From NCBI RefSeq assembly GCF_008386315.1, contig NZ_CP043808.1:3286001-3350000 (forward strand): 64,000 nucleotides of DNA. The letters run 5' to 3'. This document shows, piece by piece, positions 14,932 to 22,494 of this stretch; positions within the stretch are counted from its first letter, which is position 1, and each line of letters begins with the position of its first letter. Below the pieces are notes generated by a model. That model had not been told where the DNA came from, did no database searches, and was given only the letters and a program-made list of their open reading frames with translations. The stretch is from Serinicoccus marinus DSM 15273 (GTDB taxonomy: Bacteria; Actinomycetota; Actinomycetes; Actinomycetales; Dermatophilaceae). Position numbers and translations under genes: made by a program.

Positions 14932-16218
14932 TCAGGGTTTTGCCTGTCGGGGACCGGTGTAGATCCCACGCAGCCGGAAGCGCATCCCGGGCTCCGCGAG
15001 CTCCTCGATCGCGTGCGCGGTCCAGCCGGCGGTGCGGGCGCAGGCGAAGATGACGGCGCCCGCGTCGCGTGGCAGGCCGTGCTCCAGGGTGAGCAGCGCG
15101 AGTGCGATGTCGACGGTGAGGACCCAGCCACGTCGCTCGAGCAGCTCGCCCTCCAGCAGCTCCAGCGAAGCGCGCACCTCGAGAGCAGCACCGGGCAGGA
15201 TCCGCTCCAGCAGCAGCTGGGCCCGCGGGTCCTGCTCGGTGTAGACGACGTGGCCGAAGCCGGGCGGCGGCCCGCCGGTGAGCGCGGCGTCGAGGGCGGA
15301 GCGCGGGTCCTGCAGCGCCGGCCGCAGCCAGTCGACAGCGCGCATCGACGCGCCGCCGTGCAGCGGGCTGTCGGCGGCGGCGAGCCCCGCGAGCAGCGCC
15401 GAGTAGGCGTCGCTCCCGGCCGACACGGCGACCCGCACGGCCGTCGTCGACACCGCCAGGTCGTGGTCGGCCAGCAGCACCAGCGCCACGTCGACCAAGT
15501 CACTCGGCAGGTCGAGGTATGCCCGCAGCGCCTCCGCGAGCGCACCCGCCCCCGGTGACCCCGTGGACGGGTCCGACCCGCACGCAGCGCTCGGCCCAGA
15601 GCTGGCCCGCGCCGGACCGGCGCCGGATGACGCGGGCGAGCCGGCCATCGCTGCCGCAGCCCGGGCCCCGGCCGCCGCGAACCCCTCGGCGCTGCGGTCG
15701 TGCCGGCCCAGGTCGTCCTGCGCCGCGAGGAGCACGGCGTGCTTCATGCGGTCGAGCGACGGCGTCCCCGCAGGCAGCGCCGCGAGCACCCCTGACCGGA
15801 TACCCCTCCCGTCCGGTCCCTCACCCGACCGGACACCCCTTCCGTCCGACGCCCGGGAGGCGTCGGCGAGCGGCACGCCGGTGAGCAGGTCGCGCACCTC
15901 CTCGAAGGTCCGCGACCCTGCCAGGTCGCGCACGTCGTGACCCCGGTAGGCGAGCGACCCCGGCCCGACCTGCGTGATCCGGGTTCGCACGTCATCGCTG
16001 GTGGCGCGCCCCCCGCCGCGGCTCCCCCGGTGCCCCGAGCGCCCAGGACGGCCCGCGAGCGCGCTCACCTCCTCGACGTCGAAGAGGCTGCCCACCCCTG
16101 GTTCGCGCCGCACCGGCGTCAGCACGCCACGGCTGACGTAGGCATACACCGTCTGCACCTTGACCCCGAGGTAGTCGGCCGCCTGCGCCGTGGACAGCAG
16201 CGCGACCGGCCCGCTCAC
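14932..16218 (-). CDS. Citrate synthase family protein with N-terminal helix-turn-helix
   Basis: A protein of 428 residues. Residues 7-60 form a MerR/excisionase-like helix-turn-helix (STAQAADYLGVKVQTVYAYV); the rest is a citrate synthase fold with SPLHGGAS and FGHVVYTEQDPRA around the catalytic His residues, and ARTAGWTAHAIEE near the end. This architecture is known in actinobacteria beside an ordinary citrate synthase gene. Whether it is an enzyme, a regulator or both is unclear. Two low-complexity insertions stand out: DGRGVRS repeated twice near residue 125, encoded by the interspersed repeat, and a Ser/Gly/Ala-rich stretch near residue 200. Confidence 0.88.
   Translation of the reverse strand: MSGPVALLSTAQAADYLGVKVQTVYAYVSRGVLTPVRREPGVGSLFDVEEVSALAGRPGRSGHRGSRGGGRATSDDVRTRITQVGPGSLAYRGHDVRDLAGSRTFEEVRDLLTGVPLADASRASDGRGVRSGEGPDGRGIRSGVLAALPAGTPSLDRMKHAVLLAAQDDLGRHDRSAEGFAAAGARAAAAMAGSPASSGAGPARASSGPSAACGSDPSTGSPGAGALAEALRAYLDLPSDLVDVALVLLADHDLAVSTTAVRVAVSAGSDAYSALLAGLAAADSPLHGGASMRAVDWLRPALQDPRSALDAALTGGPPPGFGHVVYTEQDPRAQLLLERILPGAALEVRASLELLEGELLERRGWVLTVDIALALLTLEHGLPRDAGAVIFACARTAGWTAHAIEELAEPGMRFRLRGIYTGPRQAKP
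15793..15850 (-). repeat. Two units of the GGGGTGTCCGGTCG repeat inside the HTH-citrate synthase gene
   Basis: Two copies, spaced 33 bases apart (11 codons), are read on the minus strand as GGGGTGTCCGGTCG and GGGGTATCCGGTCA with matching flanks. They add DGRGVRS and DGRGIRS to the protein without breaking the frame. The same unit and the same 33-base period occur in the MocR-like gene at 30524-30580. Confidence 0.75.
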
Positions 16219-16219
16219 A

Positions 16220-16250
16220 TTGATCCGATCAACGTTGACACCCGATCAAC
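16220..16250. promoter_or_regulatory. Divergent citrate synthase promoter with TTGATC palindromes
   Basis: TTGATC-C-GATCAA at 16220-16232 is a perfect palindrome, followed by GTTGA-N7-TCAAC at 16234-16250. TTGACA at 16234-16239 can serve as the -35 of the rightward gene, with CAGTCT 17 bases later. The HTH-citrate synthase starts at 16218, so its own DNA-binding domain is the obvious candidate for these sites. Confidence 0.65.
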
Positions 16251-16269
16251 CTAGCGGCAGTCTCCCCTC

Positions 16270-17412
16270 ATGACCAGCACCGTGCAGCACGCCCCGCCCG
16301 GCCTCAAGGGCCTCGTCGTCGCCCGCACCCGCACCGGGGGTGTCGAGGGGCAGGAGGGCTTCTACCACTTCCGGGAGTACTCCGCGCTCGACCTGTCCCG
16401 GCACCGGTCCTTCGAGGACGTCGTCCACCTCATGATCGAGGGGCACCTGCCCGACGCGGCGGAGTCACGCGCCTTCGCCGACGAGCTCGCCGCCGCCTCG
16501 ATGCTCCCCCACGAGCTGCTCGAGCAGTTGCTGGCCATCGCCCGCTCGGGCCCGGACCGTGCGTCGCTCGCCCGGCTGCGCACGGCGGTGTCGCTGCTCG
16601 GCTCGGTGGAGGACTTCCCCGCCACCTACGGCGCCACCCACGAGAAGGTTCGGGCCGGCGTGCTCCGGCTCGTCGGCGTGGTCCCGGTGCTCCAGGCGGC
16701 GCTCTTCCGGCTGCGCGCGGGTATGCCACCGCTCGAGCCCCGCCCGGAGCTCGGCGCCGCCGGCAGCTGGCTGTGGATGCTCACCGGGCAGGAGCCGGCA
16801 CCCGAGCACGCGGAGGCGGTCACGGCATACCTCATCAGCACGGTCGACCACGGCTTCAGCGCCTCGACCTTCACCGCCCGCGTGGTGACGTCGGCAGGTG
16901 CGGACGTCGCGTCCGCGGTGTGCGCCGCCCTCGGCACCTTCTCCGGACCGCTGCACGGCGGAGCACCCGACCGGGCGCTCGACGCCCTCGACGAGATCGG
17001 CACGCCGGACCGGGCGCGCGACTGGGTCCGTGAGCGGGTCTCGAAGGGCGAGCGGATCATGGGTTTCGGGCACGCGGTCTACCGCACGACCGACCCGCGT
17101 GCCGTGCTCATGCGGGAGCACGCGCAGCGCCTCGGTGGGCCGCTCGCCGAGCTGGCCGTGGCGGTCGAGCGGGAGGTCGTCGGCGCCCTCGCCGAGCTCA
17201 AGCCGGGCCACGAGCTGCACACCAACGTGGAGTACTACGCGGGCGTGGTCATGGAGCAGTGCGGCATCCCGCGGGCGATGTTCACCCCGACCTTCGCGGT
17301 GGCGCGCGTCGTCGGGTGGGGCGCGCACATCCTCGAACAGACCGAGGACCCGCGGATCATCCGGCCGTCCGCGGAGTATGCCGGGCCACCCGCCCCGGCG
17401 CCGCTGCCCTGA
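16270..17412 (+). CDS. Citrate synthase/2-methylcitrate synthase
   Basis: A protein of 380 residues of the short (dimeric) citrate synthase class, which condenses oxaloacetate with acetyl-CoA or propionyl-CoA. The catalytic triad regions are all present: STVDHGFSAST (first His), IMGFGHAVYRTTDPRA (second His) and TFAVARVVGWGAHILEQ (Asp/Arg region). It is divergent from the HTH-fused paralogue across a 51-base promoter with palindromes. No prpB or prpD gene is near, so citrate versus methylcitrate cannot be decided. Confidence 0.9.
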   Translation: MTSTVQHAPPGLKGLVVARTRTGGVEGQEGFYHFREYSALDLSRHRSFEDVVHLMIEGHLPDAAESRAFADELAAASMLPHELLEQLLAIARSGPDRASLARLRTAVSLLGSVEDFPATYGATHEKVRAGVLRLVGVVPVLQAALFRLRAGMPPLEPRPELGAAGSWLWMLTGQEPAPEHAEAVTAYLISTVDHGFSASTFTARVVTSAGADVASAVCAALGTFSGPLHGGAPDRALDALDEIGTPDRARDWVRERVSKGERIMGFGHAVYRTTDPRAVLMREHAQRLGGPLAELAVAVEREVVGALAELKPGHELHTNVEYYAGVVMEQCGIPRAMFTPTFAVARVVGWGAHILEQTEDPRIIRPSAEYAGPPAPAPLP

Positions 17413-17428
17413 GCCCTGGTCTGCTGCG

Positions 17429-17890
17429 GTGACCCCCGACCCCACGCAGCACACCCTGACCACCGCGGGCCTGCGGCTGTCGACCCTCTCGACCGGCGAC
17501 TCGGTGACGTCCTGCGAGGTCGAGGACGCCGACGGCGGGTGGAGCGAGGTGGTCCTGGGCCACCGCGACCTGCGCTCCTACGCCCGCGGGGGCTACCTCG
17601 GTGCCACCATCGGCCGGGTGGGCAACCGCATCGCCAGCGGCTCCTTCGAGCTGGACGGCACGGCATACGACCTCACGGTCAACGACCGCGGCAACACGCT
17701 GCACGGCGGCGCGGCGGGTTTCGACCTGCAGGAGTGGCTCGTCGAGGAGGGTCCGGCCCACGTCACGTGGGGGCTCGTCTCGCCCGACGGCGACCAGGGC
17801 TTCCCGGGCGAGGTCGAGGTCGAGGTGAGGTATGCCCTCGCCCCGGAGACCTTCACCTCGTGCACGCTGTGGCGGCTGAGCACCTCCTGA
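17429..17890 (+). pseudogene. Truncated aldose 1-epimerase (galactose mutarotase)
   Basis: From the GTG at 17429 the frame gives 153 residues with the mutarotase N-terminal signature: GATIGRVGNRIASGSFELDG, NTLHGGAAGFDLQEW and LVSPDGDQGFPG. Full enzymes are 320-360 residues. Here the sequence ends at once after EVRYALAPE, so the second catalytic His and the Glu base are missing. The deletion joins it to the intergenic region before the rhomboid gene. It is unlikely to be active. Confidence 0.8.
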
Positions 17891-17936
17891 CCGCCGTGAC
17901 CGCCATCCGGCGCCGCCGCGGTGGGAGACTGGGGCG

Positions 17937-18539
17937 ATGAGCCAGCCCGCCACCCGCCGACCCGACCTGCCCGCCTGGGCGCGGCGCGTCATGCCGGTCC
18001 TCGTGCTCGTGGCGCTGATGTGGGTCAGCGAGATCGTCGACCTCGTGCTGCCGCTGCGGCTCGACCAGTTCGGCATCCGGCCGCGCGACCCCGGGCATCT
18101 TGCGGGCATCGTGCTCAGCCCGTTCCTGCACCTCGGCTTCGGGCACCTGCTCGCCAACACGGTCACCTTGCTCGTGCTCGGCTCGCTGCTCGCCCTGACG
18201 ACGCGCCACCTGTGGCTCGTGACCGGCGGCGTGGTGCTGCTCGGCGGGCTCGGGGTCTGGCTGCTCGGCGGGCCGGGGACGGTGCACATCGGGGCCAGCG
18301 GCGTGGTCTACGGGTATGCCGCCTTCCTCGCGGTCTACGGCTTCGTCGCCCGCCGGGTGTGGCAGGCGGTGCTCGGGCTGCTCGTGGTCGTGGTCTACGG
18401 CTCGATGCTGTGGGGCGTGCTGCCGGTGCGCGAGGGCGTCTCCTGGCAGGCGCACCTCTTCGGCGCTGCTGCGGGGGTGGCGCTGGCGGTCTGGCTGGGC
18501 CGCCGGGACCGCTCGCGCGTGCCGCTGGCCCCTCGGTGA
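17937..18539 (+). CDS. Rhomboid-family intramembrane serine protease
   Basis: A protein of 200 residues with six hydrophobic segments. The catalytic Ser121 lies in IGASGVVYG and His173 in WQAHLFGAAAG. The helix-2 motif HLGFGHLLAN (Asn74) completes the classic active site. It cleaves membrane proteins within the bilayer; substrates are unknown. The ATG at 17937 is preceded by GGGAG. Transcribed on its own. Confidence 0.9.
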   Translation: MSQPATRRPDLPAWARRVMPVLVLVALMWVSEIVDLVLPLRLDQFGIRPRDPGHLAGIVLSPFLHLGFGHLLANTVTLLVLGSLLALTTRHLWLVTGGVVLLGGLGVWLLGGPGTVHIGASGVVYGYAAFLAVYGFVARRVWQAVLGLLVVVVYGSMLWGVLPVREGVSWQAHLFGAAAGVALAVWLGRRDRSRVPLAPR

Positions 18540-18579
18540 GCTGAGACCACGCCCACCGACCGCGGGGTCATCGCCCACC

Positions 18580-18680
18580 GACCGTAGAAGTCTCGCCGGG
18601 GCAGGCATTCCACCGTCGGCGGGCGGCCGCAGCGAGTGTGGTGACCGTAAGAGTCTCGCCGGGGCAGGCATTCCACGGTC
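18580..18680. repeat. Two direct copies of a structured intergenic repeat
   Basis: Copies at 18580-18618 and 18643-18680 share an identical 24-base core (18590-18613 and 18653-18676) starting GTCTCGCCGGGGCAGG. Each copy is bounded by GACCGT and an inverted ACGGTC-like end, so the unit looks palindromic at its edges. It fills the 246-base gap between the rhomboid and luciferase-like genes. A REP-like element or RNA structure is possible. Confidence 0.65.
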
Positions 18681-18785
18681 AGCGCGTCAGACGAGCACGA
18701 GCAGCGCCACCACGACGAGGAGGATGAGGACGTCGACCATGACGCACCGGAGGAATGTCGCGCAGCCTCGCGCGTTGACCTGGGT

Positions 18786-19802
18786 ATGAAGCGCATCGGC
18801 TTTCTCTCCTTCGGCCACTGGACCCCGCACCCGCAGTCCGCGACGCGGTCGGCCTCCGACGTCCTGCTGCAGTCGATCGACCTCGCCGTCGCCGCGGAGG
18901 AGCTCGGCGCGGACGGCGCCTACTACCGGGTGCACCACTTCGCCCGGCAGCTCGCCTCGCCGTTCCCGCTGCTGGCGGCGGTCGGCGCGCGGACGGAGCG
19001 GATCGAGATCGGCACCGGGGTCATCGACATGCGCTACGAGAACCCGCTCTACATGACCGAGGACGCCGGCGCGGCCGACCTCATCTCCGGCGGCCGGCTG
19101 CAGCTCGGCATCAGCCGCGGCAGCCCCGAGCAGGTCGTCGAGGGCTACCGGCACTTCGGCCACGAGCCGCGCGAGGGTGAGACCGATGCGGACATGGCGC
19201 GGCGGCATACCGCACGGTTCCTGGACGCGCTCTCCGGCGAGGGCTTCGCCGAGCCGAACCCGCGCCCGATGTTCCCCAACCCGCCCGGGATGCTGCGGCT
19301 GGAGCCGCACTCCGAGGGCCTGCGCGAGCGCATCTGGTGGGGCGCCGGCACCCGCGGGACCGCCGAGTGGGCCGCCGAGCAGGGGATGAACCTCATGTCG
19401 TCCACGCTGCTCACCGAGGACACTGGCGTCCCCTTCCACCAGCTGCAGGCCGAGCAGATCCAGCGCTACCGCGACGCCTGGACCGCGGCCGGGCACACCC
19501 GCGAGCCGCGGGTGTCGGTCAGCCGCAGCGTCTTTCCGCTGCGCACCGACCAGGACCACGCCTACTTCGGGCTGGAGCGGCGCAGCACCGACCAGGTCGG
19601 CATCATCGATGGTGCACGGGCCACCTTCGGCAAGACGTATGCCGCCGAGCCCGAGGATCTCGCGCGGCAGCTCGCGGCCGACGAGGCGGTCGCCGCGGCG
19701 GACACGCTGCTGCTGACGGTCCCCAACCAGCTCGGCGTCGACTACTGCGCGCACGTCATCGAGGGCGTGCTGGAGGTGGCGGCCGAGCTCGGCTGGCGCT
19801 GA
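18786..19802 (+). CDS. LLM-class flavin-dependent oxidoreductase
   Basis: A protein of 338 residues with the bacterial luciferase-like barrel: MKRIGFLSFGHWTPHP at the start, IGTGVIDMRYENPLYMTEDA, and SGGRLQLGISRGSPEQVVEGYR, the flavin-binding loop. Members use FMN or F420 in monooxygenase or reductase reactions. The neighbourhood gives no hint of substrate. The ATG at 18786 directly follows the GGTATGA of the upstream repeat zone. Confidence 0.85.
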   Translation: MKRIGFLSFGHWTPHPQSATRSASDVLLQSIDLAVAAEELGADGAYYRVHHFARQLASPFPLLAAVGARTERIEIGTGVIDMRYENPLYMTEDAGAADLISGGRLQLGISRGSPEQVVEGYRHFGHEPREGETDADMARRHTARFLDALSGEGFAEPNPRPMFPNPPGMLRLEPHSEGLRERIWWGAGTRGTAEWAAEQGMNLMSSTLLTEDTGVPFHQLQAEQIQRYRDAWTAAGHTREPRVSVSRSVFPLRTDQDHAYFGLERRSTDQVGIIDGARATFGKTYAAEPEDLARQLAADEAVAAADTLLLTVPNQLGVDYCAHVIEGVLEVAAELGWR

Positions 19803-19924
19803 GCCGTCGGCCGGGGAGTGCGGTCGGTCTTGCCTGACCTACATCGGGCTGTAGGGCGATGAAGGTTGCACGAGACCGACCAAACTCCGGCCGAGGACGG
19901 GGGGAGCCCGTGATCGTGCTCGGG

Positions 19925-21322
19925 TCAGTCGTCGACCCGGACGCCGCGACCGCGGTGGGTCAGCGCGACCCAGGTGGCGGCGCCCAGGCAGGTGAGCGCG
20001 CCGAGGAGCGCCGACCAGGCCGGGGTCGTGAGCCCGGCGACCAGGCCGGCGCGGGCGTTGCCGATGTCCGGGCCCGCGACCCCGATGACGTGCTCCACCG
20101 AGGACACCCGGCCCAGGTGGCTGTCCGGCGTCGCGAGCTGGACCATCGCCGCCCGTGAGGTGACCGAGACGGTGTCCGCCGCCCCGGCCACGACGAGCGA
20201 GCCGAGCGCCGCCCACGCCAGCCCGGTGAGCGCGGCCAGGCCGAAGCCGAGCAGAGCCAGCCCCCATACCCCGACGGCCAGCAGCTGCACGACGCCGAGG
20301 CGACGCCGCCGCGTGACCAGCCCGGACATCAGGCCCGCGCTCACCCCGCCGATGGCGATGCAGGTGAGGAACAGGCCGAGGGTGCGCGGGTCCCCGCCGA
20401 ACAGAGCCTGGTTGACCATCGGGAAGAGCGCGACGGGGAACGCGAGCAAGGTCGCCGCGAGGTCCAGCAGGAACGACCCGCGCAGCACCGGGTCACGCCG
20501 CACCTGCGCGACCCCCTCGGCGAGCAGGACGAGGGCGGTGCGCACGCGTCGGCGCAGCCGGGCACCCCGCGCGCCGGGGTATGCCCTCCCACCGGTCTCG
20601 GTCCGGGGCACCGGACGGCGATCCGGGGCGGCGTCGCTGCCGTGGTCCGAGGACTCACCCCGCTCGGGAGGTGTGTCCTGCTCGGGCGGCGTCCCCCGGT
20701 CCGAGGACTCGCCCCGCTCCGGCGGCAGCAAGGGCAGCGCCCAGACGGTCCAGGCGCTGAGCGCGAGGGCCACGGCGTTGACGAGGTAGCAGGCCGCCGG
20801 GGAGGCCACGCCGAGCAGGAGACCGCCGAGCGCGGGGCCGACCATCATCGCGGCCTGGAAGCTGATCATGTGCAGAGCGATCCCGGCAGGGACGAGCGCG
20901 CGCGGCAGGAGCCGCACGATGAAGGTGCGCCGGGCCGGCGAGCCCAGCGCGCTGCAGGCCGTCTGCAGGCTCAGGACGCCGAGCAGGAGCGGGAGCGGGT
21001 AGAGCCCGACGACCAGCTGCGCGGCGAGCGTGGTCGCCGCCAGGGCCTGTCCGGTGGTGGCGGCCAGCGCCACCCGGCGCCGGTCGAGGACGTCCGCGAC
21101 CGGCCCGCCGACCAGCCCGAAGACGATCATCGGCACCGCCTGCGCCACGCCGATCAGCGCCACCGAGAACGGGTTGCGCGTCATCTCCCAGACCTGGAAG
21201 AGCACGGCGACGACCGCGACCTGGTGGCCCAGCCCAGAGAGCGCACCTCCCGCCCAGATGCGGCGGTATGCCTGGCTGTGCCGCAGCGGCGTGAGGTCGA
21301 TCAGGGCGCCGCGCGGACTCAC
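19925..21322 (-). CDS. MFS transporter (EntS-like exporter)
   Basis: A protein of 465 residues from the GTG at 21322, with about 12 hydrophobic segments and the MFS loop motif GGPVADVLDRRRVALAATT. It resembles the MFS_3/EntS exporters. The central cytoplasmic loop (about residues 200-245) is enlarged by a tandem repeat that encodes PPERGESSDRG and PPERGESSDHG, from DNA at 20643-20722. The ORF can be read further upstream through a repeat array, but those residues do not look like protein, so 21322 is preferred. Confidence 0.85.
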   Translation of the reverse strand: MSPRGALIDLTPLRHSQAYRRIWAGGALSGLGHQVAVVAVLFQVWEMTRNPFSVALIGVAQAVPMIVFGLVGGPVADVLDRRRVALAATTGQALAATTLAAQLVVGLYPLPLLLGVLSLQTACSALGSPARRTFIVRLLPRALVPAGIALHMISFQAAMMVGPALGGLLLGVASPAACYLVNAVALALSAWTVWALPLLPPERGESSDRGTPPEQDTPPERGESSDHGSDAAPDRRPVPRTETGGRAYPGARGARLRRRVRTALVLLAEGVAQVRRDPVLRGSFLLDLAATLLAFPVALFPMVNQALFGGDPRTLGLFLTCIAIGGVSAGLMSGLVTRRRRLGVVQLLAVGVWGLALLGFGLAALTGLAWAALGSLVVAGAADTVSVTSRAAMVQLATPDSHLGRVSSVEHVIGVAGPDIGNARAGLVAGLTTPAWSALLGALTCLGAATWVALTHRGRGVRVDD

Positions 21323-21330
21323 CTCCCGCC

Positions 21331-21449
21331 CCACCGGGCGTCGCGAATGGTTGCCACAGTCCCCACCGAGCGCCGCGAATGGTTGCTCCTGAACCGACCG
21401 AGCGTCGCGAATGGTTGTTCCTGAACCCACCGAGCGTCGCGAATGGTGG
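21331..21449 (+). repeat. Array of four 23-base repeats with a 32-base period
   Basis: Units begin at 21331, 21363, 21395 and 21427, each a variant of CCACCGAGCGTCGCGAATGG plus TTG. The 9-base spacers are CCACAGTCC, CTCCTGAAC and TTCCTGAAC. The array lies between the MFS and MarR genes. Two more units with the same period lie in opposite orientation at 23476-23530. It is not a CRISPR: spacers are too short. Confidence 0.85.
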
Positions 21450-21458
21450 CTGCGCGGC

Positions 21459-21941
21459 TCACTCCGGCCCGTTCAGGTGGTCCGCCAGCCGCTCGGCGAA
21501 CGACCGGCGCCCGAGCGCCGCCGCCAGGTCCGCGGCGGCCTGGCTGAGCGCATACGGCAGCTCGGCCTCGACCTCGGCGATCGCGGCCTCGGTGGCCCGC
21601 CACTCGGCCTCGGCGAACGGGACGAGCGCCCGACCGCGATCGGTCAGGGTGACGATGCGGGTGCGCCCGTCCTGACCCGCCTCGCTGGTCACGAGACCGG
21701 CTCGGCGCATCTGCGCGATGGTCTGGGAAAGGGCCGAGTGGCTGCGGTCGACCTCGGCCGCGAGCGCCGTGATCGTCATCGGCCCCAGGCGGGCCAGCCG
21801 GATGAGAGGGAGCGCGAAGCGCGGTCGCACCTCCCCCTCGCCCCGCTCGCGATAGACAGCAGCGACCGCGGCATCCATGTCCCCCAGCACGGCGAAGAGC
21901 TGCTCGAAGCGGCTCTCACGGGTCGGGTCGGGTGATGTCAT
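21459..21941 (-). CDS. MarR-family transcriptional regulator
   Basis: A protein of 160 residues with the winged helix-turn-helix MTITALAAEVDRSHSALSQ and the wing AGQDGRTRIVTLTDRG. Such dimers repress efflux or stress genes and release DNA on binding phenolic ligands. The ATG at 21941 follows AGCGCT-rich DNA; TAGCGCTA at 21941-21948 is a short palindrome at the start. The likely targets are itself, the neighbouring MFS exporter or the divergent VOC gene. Confidence 0.9.
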   Translation of the reverse strand: MTSPDPTRESRFEQLFAVLGDMDAAVAAVYRERGEGEVRPRFALPLIRLARLGPMTITALAAEVDRSHSALSQTIAQMRRAGLVTSEAGQDGRTRIVTLTDRGRALVPFAEAEWRATEAAIAEVEAELPYALSQAAADLAAALGRRSFAERLADHLNGPE

Positions 21942-22041
21942 AGCGCTAATAACAGCACTGTCAGGATCAGCGCTCGGCTTCCAGCCCCGGTCCACGGGCC
22001 CGACCGATGACTCTCGCACCGGCCGGGGGTCACACTGGGGC

Positions 22042-22449
22042 ATGAGCACCGATCTGCCTCCCGCCCTCCTCGGCCTGGACGACGCCTTCAACGGCTTCTC
22101 CGTCGACGACCTCGACGCCGCGGAGGCGTTCTACCGCGACACCCTCGGCATACCTGTCGAGCGCAGCGAGGAGCCGATGGCCATGCTCTCGCTCCGCCTC
22201 GGCGCCCGGTCCGTCCTGGTCTACCCCAAGGGCCCGGTGCACACCCCGGCGTCGTATACCGTCCTCAACTTCCCCAGCGACGACGTGCGCGCGACGGTGC
22301 AGGAGCTCACCGACCGCGGGTTGGAGTTCCTGCGCTACGACGGTATGCCGCACGACGAGCTCGGCGTCATGACCGGCGGCGGCCCGCTCATCGCGTGGTT
22401 CACCGACCCGGCCGGCAACGTGCACTCGGTGATCCAGCGGGAGGGGTGA
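22042..22449 (+). CDS. VOC-superfamily protein
   Basis: A protein of 135 residues with the glyoxalase/dioxygenase pattern: NGFSVDDLDAAEAFYRDTLG, then WFTDPAGNVHSVIQREG, whose Asn-Val-His element is typical. Members include glyoxalases, drug-binding resistance proteins and epimerases. The neighbouring MarR gene makes a stress or resistance role possible, but nothing specific shows it. The ATG is at 22042. Confidence 0.85.
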   Translation: MSTDLPPALLGLDDAFNGFSVDDLDAAEAFYRDTLGIPVERSEEPMAMLSLRLGARSVLVYPKGPVHTPASYTVLNFPSDDVRATVQELTDRGLEFLRYDGMPHDELGVMTGGGPLIAWFTDPAGNVHSVIQREG

Positions 22450-22494
22450 GCGGGGCCCCGGCCGCCAAGCGGGCAGGGCTGGTAGACCTGAGCC

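Noticed and set aside
20643..20722. MFS-loop repeat as a further member of the GGGGTGTCCGGTCG family
   Set aside because: The DNA is a separate tandem duplication (GAGCGGGG.GAGTCCTCGGAC) without the GGGGTGTCCGGTCG core.
21331..21449. CRISPR array (regular 32-base period)
   Set aside because: Spacers are only 9 bases and two of them are nearly the same; no cas gene is present; the repeat also occurs in inverted orientation within a coding gene.
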